A program made the translations under genes and the position numbers. A DNA stretch of 13,435 nt. It comes from Candidatus Helarchaeota archaeon. Lineage in GTDB: Archaea > Asgardarchaeota > Lokiarchaeia > Helarchaeales > JABXJV01. The stretch is taken from positions 1-13,435 of the forward strand of contig JABXJV010000110.1 of NCBI GenBank assembly GCA_013375355.1, read 5' to 3'. Under the pieces are notes generated by a model. The model searched no databases. It was not told the origin of the DNA and saw only the letters and a program-made list of their open reading frames with translations. Numbering within the stretch: the stretch's first letter is position 1; each line of letters begins with the position of its first letter. Shown one piece after another: positions 1 to 6,454 of this stretch.

Positions 1-81
1 GAAAAGCAATTATTACTAAAAGATTTAGTTACTTTGGAAGAAGATGAAATAGAAGAATGGTTAACTGAACTAGAAGAATAA
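1..81 (+). CDS. C-terminal end of an unidentified protein (5' truncated)
   Basis: Frame 1 is open from the first base and closes with TAA at 79-81, giving 26 residues that end in a very acidic stretch (EEDEIEEWLTELEE). An oligo-T terminator follows at once, which supports a real gene end. The fragment is too short to assign a family; an acidic amphipathic C-terminal helix is all that can be seen. No function is proposed. Confidence 0.6.
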   Translation, partial: EKQLLLKDLVTLEEDEIEEWLTELEE

Positions 82-82
82 A

Positions 83-109
83 ATATTTTTTCTTTTTTTT
101 ATTTTTTTC
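83..109 (+). terminator. Oligo-T archaeal terminator
   Basis: Immediately after the stop at 79-81 the + strand carries three T-runs broken by single A or C bases. There is no stable hairpin before them, which fits the U-tract intrinsic terminators of archaea. Confidence 0.6.
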
Positions 110-323
110 AAATAGGTATTTAATTTACTATTAAATCATCCTAAATTAAATAAGGATGTAAATTATAATATTGTATCATATTATACTTATTAACCGAAAT
201 AATTATTAACAATCATCAATTATTATTAATCCATAAAAAGAGAAAGTAAAATATAACCCGAAACGATAAGGGGTTTTCTATATATCGAAATTAAAGGGTT
301 TAGGCAAGCTAGAAAAAAAAATT
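110..323 (+). promoter_or_regulatory. Intergenic region with candidate promoter of the 324-1748 gene
   Basis: This AT-rich gap contains no gene that I can support. A TATA-like box (CTATATAT, about 279-286) lies about 40 nt before the TTG at 324, so transcription would start near 305-312 with a short leader; an alternative AT-rich box lies at 248-254. A 6-bp inverted repeat (CATCCT at 137-142, AGGATG at 153-158, 10-nt loop) is present but unexplained. No Shine-Dalgarno sequence is seen before the TTG. Confidence 0.35.
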
Positions 324-1748
324 TTGGAACTTGCTTCGCAACTAAGAAGTAAAAAAAAATTCTTCAATTTCGATGATATTTATATATTATGTACTTCCAA
401 ACTTTCTAATTCGAAAGAAGAAATTTTACGTTCATTAAATTATTTATATCAAAAGGGTTATTTAGTTGAAGGGGCAAGTGTAACTAAAGCTAATGTACTG
501 GAAAATGTGAAACGAAATCAAATTTATGATTATGTAAAAAATAATCCAGGTGCACACGTTAGAGAAATACAAAGATCCTTTAATATAGGTTCATTTATTG
601 CATTTAGACATCTTAAATATCTTGAAAAATTTGGATATCTTAGATCTAAAAAATTCATGAATAAAAAGGCATACTTTTTACTTGAATTTGATGAGACTCA
701 AGATGAAAAAATATTAGTTTTAAAAAACGAAAGGACAAAATTAATTTTCGACCACATAGTTCGTTATGAAAAAATCAGATTGGCTAACCTTGAAAGATAC
801 TTAAGTTTAAGTCATGGACAAATCCAACCACATCTAAAGAAATTATTGGAATTTAACTTAATAAATTCCATAATTGAAAATAAAATAATTTATTATTCAC
901 CTAAAATATCTGAGCCCACAGAAATAGTGACAGTTAAAAGAGAATTTGATTATCTTGGGGGTAATATTAGATTCAAAGTAGCGGTACAAAACAATACAGA
1001 AATGAGTATAAGTAATATATTAGTAACACTAAATCCATCAGATCAATTCTTTTGGGATGAATCAGTTCAAAAAATTACAAATTTACCTCCACACAATTCA
1101 AGAGGAGTAGATTTCACTTTAATTCCAAATACTTGTGGAAAATCCACAATTTTTGGGGCAGTTTCGTACCAAGATGCTTATGGAAATGCCCATACTCTAA
1201 CAATAAATCCAAAAGAGATAGCAATTAAGTGTCCCTTGGTAATTCCTCAATCAATGTCAGAATACGAGATCATTGAATGGATTAAAAAGCTAAAAAAATC
1301 TACTACTAAAATTGATTCTATCGATAAAAATTTAAAATTAATAGAAGGAATTTATGCACTTTCAATTCTTAGCTACGTGATAGTATTACATAAGGCTAAT
1401 GGTCTTGCCATCTATCAAGAACAATTAGGTTCAGTTAAATTAGATGCTGATTTAATAAGTGGGTTCGTTATAGCGATACAGAGTTTTGGAACTGAAATTT
1501 CAAAAAAAGAAACACCTGTTACAGGTCTAAAATATAAAACTTATAACATAGAGATAGAAACTGGGGATTATATTCAAGCCCTTCTTCTAATAAATGGTAA
1601 AGCAAATGAGTATTTAGTAAGATCTTTATTCATTTTTGTAAAAGAATTTGAAAAACAATTTGAGGACCAGCTCAAATCCTTTGCAGGAAATATTTCACAA
1701 TTTCGAAATACTAAAGAAATTTTTTATAGGGTTTTTGATTTTTCTTGA
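324..1748 (+). CDS. Winged-helix / beta-sandwich / longin-like sensor protein
   Basis: A 474-residue soluble protein in three parts. Residues about 1-195 hold two clear and one probable winged-helix units (about 13-50, 60-120 and 130-193), the second with a typical recognition region (VREIQRSFNIGS). Residues about 200-305 look like an Ig-type beta-sandwich, rich in alternating hydrophobics and closing with IAIKCPLVIP. Residues about 350-472 form a longin/Roadblock-like alpha-beta domain (VIVLHKANGLAIY, then an LISGFVIAIQSFGTEI helix) that resembles the N-terminus of the 8323-9405 product. The role is inferred: a DNA-binding or protein-binding regulator whose C-terminal domain may dock small GTPases or dimerise. 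The start is TTG; the frame is open upstream to a stop at 267-269 without ATG, GTG or another TTG, so TTG 324 is the only canonical choice, though a slightly longer N-terminus from a non-canonical codon is possible. It stands alone as a transcription unit. Confidence 0.75.
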   Translation: MELASQLRSKKKFFNFDDIYILCTSKLSNSKEEILRSLNYLYQKGYLVEGASVTKANVLENVKRNQIYDYVKNNPGAHVREIQRSFNIGSFIAFRHLKYLEKFGYLRSKKFMNKKAYFLLEFDETQDEKILVLKNERTKLIFDHIVRYEKIRLANLERYLSLSHGQIQPHLKKLLEFNLINSIIENKIIYYSPKISEPTEIVTVKREFDYLGGNIRFKVAVQNNTEMSISNILVTLNPSDQFFWDESVQKITNLPPHNSRGVDFTLIPNTCGKSTIFGAVSYQDAYGNAHTLTINPKEIAIKCPLVIPQSMSEYEIIEWIKKLKKSTTKIDSIDKNLKLIEGIYALSILSYVIVLHKANGLAIYQEQLGSVKLDADLISGFVIAIQSFGTEISKKETPVTGLKYKTYNIEIETGDYIQALLLINGKANEYLVRSLFIFVKEFEKQFEDQLKSFAGNISQFRNTKEIFYRVFDFS

Positions 1749-1986
1749 TAAATTTTAAAATTTTATTAATTTTTATGTATATTATTGATTTATCTTATTT
1801 ATTTTTGACTTATGAGGTCTTATCTTAAATTATTATTATACGGGCTTAAAAAAAATAAATCTAAACAAGATTAATTGTTTATTTCTTTCTTATTTTAACG
1901 TTCTTAATTTTAAATTTTTAATAGGAAAATACCAAAAATATTTTCTCAACATTGAAATGATTTTAAAGAGAATAATCATTTTACTA
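1749..1986. other. AT-rich intergenic stretch, no gene seen
   Basis: After the stop of the 324-1748 gene come T-rich tracts (about 1752-1800) that probably serve as a weak oligo-T terminator on the + strand. No RNA gene, repeat array or coding frame of note was found on either strand. Confidence 0.4.
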
Positions 1987-2036
1987 TCTATATAAAAATT
2001 ATTAAATTAGGGCATATTTTCAAAAAAATGAGGAAT
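1987..2036 (+). promoter_or_regulatory. Promoter and ribosome binding site of the glycan operon
   Basis: A TATA box (TCTATATAAAAA, 1987-1998) lies about 50 nt upstream of the ATG at 2044, predicting transcription start near 2018-2022. A GAGGA Shine-Dalgarno sequence at 2030-2034 sits about 10 nt before that ATG and fixes it as the start. Spacing and motifs are seen in the sequence; activity is inferred. Confidence 0.5.
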
Positions 2037-2043
2037 TATTAAT

Positions 2044-3090
2044 ATGTATTATTCTCTAGAAAGCCTAATTATCATCTCGGTAATAATTATAGCCCTTTTT
2101 TTATTTGGTTTCTTTATTAGTTATAAGTTTATGCCTAAAATAATTCAAAAACTTGATGAAAGGGGAATTTATGGATTTGATGTCCATAAACATTCAAGAC
2201 CAAAAGTTCCAGAAATGGGAGGGGTTGGTTTTTTTGGGTTCGCATTAATAGTTCTAATATTAGCCTTAGTTGCTAGCTTTTTTTTCTTCCAAGAGGAATT
2301 TATGAAGATAATAGCTACGATAGGAGTAATATTTATGGCTTTTTTAATTGGATTATTTGATGATTTAAAAAAAAGGAGAGGAAAAGGTCTTGGGGCTAAA
2401 ACCAAGCCAATTTTATGTTTATCAATAGGATTGCCTATTTGGGTGTTAGGAGTTTACGGCTCATCTCTATCATTACCTTTTTTAGGAGACACAAGATTGG
2501 GCTATGTCTATCCTTTATTAATATTCCTTATTGGTACGGTATGTGCTAATACCTTCAATATGATTGACGTATATAATGGAGCAATGCCAGGAATTGGCAT
2601 AATATCATTTATAATAATTCTAGGTGCCTCTTTTCTTTTCTTGTCATTTAGTGGTGTCCTTTTATCTGCGATATTTTTAGGAATATTAATTGCATATTTT
2701 CAATATAATAGATATCCTGCTAAAGTTTTTTCGGGAGATGTTGGCTCTTTGACCATTGGTGCAGCATTTGCAGCTACAATTATTATATCAAAAACAGAAT
2801 TGATTGGAGTTATAGTATGCTTACCAATAATTATGAATTCATTCCAAACCCTAAGAAGTTTTGGAGGTTTTAAAGAACATTCAGAAGTAAAAATAAAACC
2901 TACAGTATTATTATCAGACGGGAAGCTGGATGTATCGATGAAAAAAAATGTTCCAATTACATTAGCAGGATTAGTTCTTATAAAAGGTCCCTTAATGGAG
3001 CGAGAAATTGTGAAAACATTTCATTTACTTACATTATATTCAGGAATTTTGGCTCTAATAACTGCTATTTTAACATTTATTGTCCTTTAA
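2044..3090 (+). CDS. UDP-GlcNAc:polyprenyl-phosphate GlcNAc-1-P transferase, Alg7/AglH-like
   Basis: A 348-residue polytopic membrane protein of the MraY/WecA/Alg7 family, which transfers a sugar-1-phosphate from a UDP-sugar to a polyprenyl or dolichyl phosphate on the cytoplasmic face. Motifs in order: VHKHSRPKVPEMGG (47-60, conserved first loop), LFDDLKK (104-110, the metal/substrate Asp pair D106-D107), NTFNMIDVYNGAMPG (169-183), and YPAKVFSGDVGS (224-235, catalytic-region Asp D232). YPAKVF and the C-terminal pattern with KGPLMERE resemble eukaryotic Alg7/DPAGT1 and archaeal AglH more than MraY, while GDVGS is of the bacterial form. About ten hydrophobic segments are visible and the length is usual. 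It is first in an operon with 3104-3379 and 3384-4457. The likely reaction is the committing step of N-glycan lipid-linked oligosaccharide synthesis; the exact sugar (GlcNAc or another HexNAc) cannot be read from the sequence. Confidence 0.85.
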   Translation: MYYSLESLIIISVIIIALFLFGFFISYKFMPKIIQKLDERGIYGFDVHKHSRPKVPEMGGVGFFGFALIVLILALVASFFFFQEEFMKIIATIGVIFMAFLIGLFDDLKKRRGKGLGAKTKPILCLSIGLPIWVLGVYGSSLSLPFLGDTRLGYVYPLLIFLIGTVCANTFNMIDVYNGAMPGIGIISFIIILGASFLFLSFSGVLLSAIFLGILIAYFQYNRYPAKVFSGDVGSLTIGAAFAATIIISKTELIGVIVCLPIIMNSFQTLRSFGGFKEHSEVKIKPTVLLSDGKLDVSMKKNVPITLAGLVLIKGPLMEREIVKTFHLLTLYSGILALITAILTFIVL

Positions 3091-3103
3091 AATGGTGAAT
3101 TGA

Positions 3104-3379
3104 ATGCAATCAAAAAAATACAATGAATTGTTTGTATTGATAATCGCAATATGGTTTGTAATTATAGGAGGTTTTTTATTTATTGATTTATTCATTGTGC
3201 CAATTGATTTAACCATTCCAGGTACAATAGGTGTTTTTATTAATGATTTTATAAAGGTCTTTATAAGCGTAATTTTAGTTCTTGCTTTTCTTTATCTTTG
3301 GGATAGATTAGCCACATTTTATTATGATTCTAATCGAAAAAAACGAATAAAAAATCAAAATAAAAAAATTAAATCGTGA
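3104..3379 (+). CDS. Small two-helix membrane protein
   Basis: A 91-residue protein with two strong membrane segments (about 9-32 and 44-68) joined by a short loop (PIDLTIPGT), ending in a very basic tail (RKKRIKNQNKKIK) that the positive-inside rule puts in the cytoplasm. It begins 13 nt after the Alg7-like gene with GGTGA at 3094-3098 as ribosome site, and ends 4 nt before the DUF354 gene, so the three are almost certainly cotranscribed. I do not recognise a family. Placed between a polyprenyl-phosphate transferase and a soluble glycosyltransferase-like protein, it could anchor the latter to the membrane or handle the lipid carrier; both are guesses from context. Confidence 0.7.
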   Translation: MQSKKYNELFVLIIAIWFVIIGGFLFIDLFIVPIDLTIPGTIGVFINDFIKVFISVILVLAFLYLWDRLATFYYDSNRKKRIKNQNKKIKS

Positions 3380-3383
3380 TTTT

Positions 3384-4457
3384 ATGACCTTACTTTGGTT
3401 TGACATAATGACACCAAAAGAAGTGTGGCTTTTAGGTTCTATCCAGAGATACCTAAAAGATAAAGGTTATGATATTGTAATAACTGCTCGAAATTATGAC
3501 AAAAATATTGAATTATTAAAATTAAGGGGATTTAATTTTAATCCCATAGGCGAACACGGAGGAGGAACTCTTGAGGGAAAATTAAAAGCAAGTACAGAAA
3601 GAATATTGGAATTAACAAATTTTATATTATCTTTATCTTCTAAACCAGATGTCTGTATTTCCTTATGTTCCGTTGAAGCTTCAAGAGTAGCTTTTGGTTT
3701 AGGAATACCCCATATCTGCTTCGATGATGCACCTCATGCAACTGCAGTAAATAAACTAGTAATACCATTATCTAAATTCATAATATCTCCTAAATGTGTA
3801 CCTAAAAACAAATTTTTTAAATTTGGAGCACAAGCTGAAGATATAATTCAGTTTGATGGTATTGATGAAGTAGCATGGGTCACAGATTTTAAACCTGATG
3901 ATTCAATTTTAAATGAATTAGATCTGAAAAAAGAAAGAAGATTAATAATTTTAAGGCCAAAAGAGTCTCAAGCAGCATATTTATTAAACAAATCGAAAAA
4001 CCAAAATCTTGCTGTTAGAATTATTAAATTTATTTTAGAAAAATTTAAAGATTCACAAATTGTGGTCTTCACTAGATATCCAAGTCAGTTTAAATTATTA
4101 AATGATGAATTTAAAGACCAAATTATAATTCCATCTAAAGCGATTGACGGACCTAATCTCATATCTTTTTCAGATCTAGTTATAAGCGGTGGTGCAACTA
4201 TGGAACGGGAAGCAGCATTGTTAGGAATTCCTGCAATTTCATATTTTCCTCTGACACTCGACATTGAAATATTTTTAAAAGAGAGAGAATTTCCCATTTG
4301 GCATTTAAAAAATTTTGAAGAAGTCTTAAAATTAATCGAAAAAATATTAAAAGAACCAGAAAAATATAAAAAAAATACTAGATCGTTATTAAAAAAATTA
4401 GAAAATCCAAAATTAATTTTAGAAAATTTACTTAAAAAGATGGGAATTAACCCATAA
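3384..4457 (+). CDS. DUF354 family GT-B-fold protein, probable glycosyltransferase
   Basis: A 357-residue soluble protein of the DUF354 family, related to UDP-GlcNAc 2-epimerases and GT-B glycosyltransferases. Family hallmarks are the opening WFDIMTPKEVWL with a following ITARNY (33-37), HGGGT with downstream Lys/Ser (58-62), the central segment PDVCISLCSVEASRVAFGLG (88-107), the FDDAPHATAVNKL segment (113-125), and the nucleotide-sugar-site-like GGATMEREAALLGIPAIS (269-286) in the second Rossmann half. No membrane segment is seen. It follows the small membrane protein by 4 nt and belongs to the operon opened by the Alg7-like gene. The context suggests a HexNAc transferase adding the second sugar to the lipid-linked glycan, functionally like Alg13/Alg14 but in one chain; an epimerase-like role in making the UDP-sugar is the alternative. 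Its last 11 bp overlap the end of the convergent ribophorin-like gene. Confidence 0.8.
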   Translation: MTLLWFDIMTPKEVWLLGSIQRYLKDKGYDIVITARNYDKNIELLKLRGFNFNPIGEHGGGTLEGKLKASTERILELTNFILSLSSKPDVCISLCSVEASRVAFGLGIPHICFDDAPHATAVNKLVIPLSKFIISPKCVPKNKFFKFGAQAEDIIQFDGIDEVAWVTDFKPDDSILNELDLKKERRLIILRPKESQAAYLLNKSKNQNLAVRIIKFILEKFKDSQIVVFTRYPSQFKLLNDEFKDQIIIPSKAIDGPNLISFSDLVISGGATMEREAALLGIPAISYFPLTLDIEIFLKEREFPIWHLKNFEEVLKLIEKILKEPEKYKKNTRSLLKKLENPKLILENLLKKMGINP

Positions 4458-6234
4458 GTTCTCTAAGTTCTTGTATAAGTTTTTCTTTATCTTTCTTTGC
4501 TTTTTGAAGAGCCTTTTCTTCTTCTTTTTTCAATTTTCTATACGTGGTAGTACTAATACGACGACTTATTCTATATCTTCTTTCTATTGCTTCTAATGCC
4601 TCTCTAGCCATATCATAATCCGCTTCTCGAAGCTCAAGATCTTCAATTATTTTTGTATACCTCCCCCCAGCTTCGTTAATTTCATCTGAAAATTTCTGTA
4701 ATTCCTTATTTAAGCCAGATAATTTCCTTTCAATTGTTTTTAATTGATTACGATACTCGCGTTTTTTTATCTTCCTTCTCGCCATATTTTCTTCAAGATT
4801 TTCTATTTCGATATACAGTGCATTCTTTTCCGAATATAAAGTAATAAATTCTCTAATCACATGAGAAGGAACTTCAGTAGGTCGTAAACGTAATTCCTTC
4901 TTTCGAGGCAATTCTCGTTTTAATATTATAAAAGAAATTAATGGAATAGAAATTAGACCTGCTATTAGAAGAGGTCGGTAGAAATCAAAGGGAAGAGTAT
5001 CTAATATGACATAATCAAACATAAAAACTTTATATTGGCTCGAAGTTGCGTTATAAGTTAAATAATTGAGATATATATCTCCACTTGCAGTTATAACTGA
5101 ACTTGCAGTAGGTACATGCGAAATAATAGAGCAACCGGGAGGTAATTCAAAGGTAGTTAAAAATCGGTGGGTTCTCCAAGGCAATCTTTCAGGCTCAAAT
5201 TGATAAAAAAATCTTCCAATAGATCCTGATTCAAAATTGTGCAGCTCTAGTGGTCTTCTATATTCCACCCAGAAGAATGCAGATTGATCTTTATCGAGAG
5301 TATACCGAGAAATATCCCAATTTATAGTTAAATTAATTGCCAAATGTTGAGGTTCTGGAATTGGAGTTACTATGAGATCAGTAAAGAAGTCATATACCTT
5401 ATAATCGATAATATCAATAGGGAGTAAAACACTAAATGTTGATACTTTATTATTAACAACTATATTTCTTAACTGATAATATTCTCGGATGTACAGATAT
5501 CCCCATCTCTCTATTTCAATTTGACGGTGAAAAAATTCGCACTCAAGAATTGGATTTTTTACTGTAAATGATCCTGTATGTGATTGATAATCCCATGATG
5601 CTAGATCTTCAGTTGAATATATTGAATTATCATCAGCACTATAAAATCTTCCACTCACAGATTTAGATAAATAAGGAGAAGATGGATATTTGTAAAAGCT
5701 AAATCTATATATTGGATCACTGCCAGAAAAACTTATTGGAGTATCAAAGTCAACTACATCAAGAAATATCATGGATAGTGTAAAATTAAATATTTCATCG
5801 GGTTTTATTGGATCATCCAAATATAGATTCCATTTAGAGAATCCGCTACCATCATATGGTAACTCAACTACTCGTAATTTTCCAATATTTTTTCCCATAG
5901 CAGAAATATAATGCAGTTGCGTTCTTAAAGTGTTTATTAACCCAACTTGAATAAAGTCCTTTGAGTTGGTTTTATTATTTTTCACAGCAAAAAAATCATC
6001 AACATGTGTTAGACTCTGCCGAAAAACAACTGATCTTTTTACTTCCAAATTTATAAGAGCATCAGGGGGTTCAAAGGGTATTGGTTCATTTGACGCTTTC
6101 ATATTCTCAGAACCTAAATCAGAAGAAATGCCAAAATTCATTAAGGGTTGAGCTGGCTGCTTAATACAACTGGCAATCAACATCAAAGAGAAAAATCCAA
6201 GAAATAAACAAGTTAGTATAATTTTTTTTCTCAT
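4447..6234 (-). CDS. Ribophorin I (OST1)-like oligosaccharyltransferase subunit
   Basis: A 595-residue type I membrane protein with the layout and length of eukaryotic ribophorin I (about 600 residues): N-terminal signal segment (5-22), large extracytoplasmic beta-rich region (about 25-418), one membrane helix (about 420-438) and a basic, coiled-coil cytoplasmic tail (439-595). Segments resembling ribophorin I from memory are INLEVKRSV (61-69), NPILECEFFHRQIEIERWG (227-245, with the conserved Trp-Gly followed by an acidic-aromatic REYYQL), FELPPGCSIISHVP (362-375) and the tail end TTYRKLKKEEEK. Ribophorin I homologues are reported in Asgard archaea; in eukaryotes the protein assists STT3 in transferring N-glycans. 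The signal segment ends IASC (20-23), which also fits a lipobox. ATG at 6234 is used; a weak AAGGA lies about 13 nt upstream. It converges on the Alg7/DUF354 operon. The alternative is a generic membrane protein with analogous topology. Confidence 0.78.
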   Translation of the reverse strand: MRKKIILTCLFLGFFSLMLIASCIKQPAQPLMNFGISSDLGSENMKASNEPIPFEPPDALINLEVKRSVVFRQSLTHVDDFFAVKNNKTNSKDFIQVGLINTLRTQLHYISAMGKNIGKLRVVELPYDGSGFSKWNLYLDDPIKPDEIFNFTLSMIFLDVVDFDTPISFSGSDPIYRFSFYKYPSSPYLSKSVSGRFYSADDNSIYSTEDLASWDYQSHTGSFTVKNPILECEFFHRQIEIERWGYLYIREYYQLRNIVVNNKVSTFSVLLPIDIIDYKVYDFFTDLIVTPIPEPQHLAINLTINWDISRYTLDKDQSAFFWVEYRRPLELHNFESGSIGRFFYQFEPERLPWRTHRFLTTFELPPGCSIISHVPTASSVITASGDIYLNYLTYNATSSQYKVFMFDYVILDTLPFDFYRPLLIAGLISIPLISFIILKRELPRKKELRLRPTEVPSHVIREFITLYSEKNALYIEIENLEENMARRKIKKREYRNQLKTIERKLSGLNKELQKFSDEINEAGGRYTKIIEDLELREADYDMAREALEAIERRYRISRRISTTTYRKLKKEEEKALQKAKKDKEKLIQELRELMG

Positions 6235-6240
6235 TTTTAG

Positions 6241-6302
6241 ATAAGGATCCTTATTCTATCTGAATCTTCAATTAATAATCATTAAATTATAATATATTAT
6301 AA
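6241..6302 (-). promoter_or_regulatory. Candidate promoter and palindromes upstream of the ribophorin-like gene
   Basis: On the - strand, a perfect 16-nt AT palindrome (TTATAATATATTATAA, 6287-6302) is the best TATA-like element and predicts transcription start near 6268. A second perfect 14-nt palindrome (ATAAGGATCCTTAT, 6241-6254) lies in the leader just before the ATG and contains the only Shine-Dalgarno-like AAGGA. It could be an operator or a small leader hairpin that hides the ribosome site; both roles are inference. Confidence 0.35.
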
Positions 6303-6408
6303 GACATTTTGGTACAAATTAATTATAAATCTTATTAGATGAAAACGGACTTTGAATAAATATAGAGATAAGATTTCAGTTTCACAGAAAGAATAATTTT
6401 TATATTGA

Positions 6409-6443
6409 TTAAAAAGCAAAAAAAGATATATAAAAAAGAAAGA
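6409..6443 (-). terminator. Oligo-T terminator after the zinc-ribbon gene
   Basis: Reading the - strand after the TGA at 6455-6457, several T-runs follow within about 45 nt (A-runs on the + strand at 6411-6424 and 6431-6440). No strong hairpin precedes them, as is usual for archaeal U-tract terminators. Confidence 0.5.
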
Positions 6444-6454
6444 GACTTATATCA

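Noticed and set aside
137..158. 6-bp inverted repeat as a possible structured RNA or terminator
   Set aside because: The stem is short, the loop AT-rich and 10 nt long, and the oligo-T terminator already lies upstream; kept only as a note.
2028..2042. Five-codon ATG...TAA frame just before the Alg7-like start
   Set aside because: It overlaps the Shine-Dalgarno site and has no features of a leader peptide; likely chance.
2169..2405. 78-codon - strand open frame
   Set aside because: It lies wholly inside the Alg7-like gene, opposite strand, with no domain signal; an antisense shadow.
2044..3090. MraY (peptidoglycan precursor) assignment
   Set aside because: The YPAKVF motif, the C-terminal pattern and the glycosylation neighbours fit Alg7/AglH better, and no peptidoglycan genes are present.
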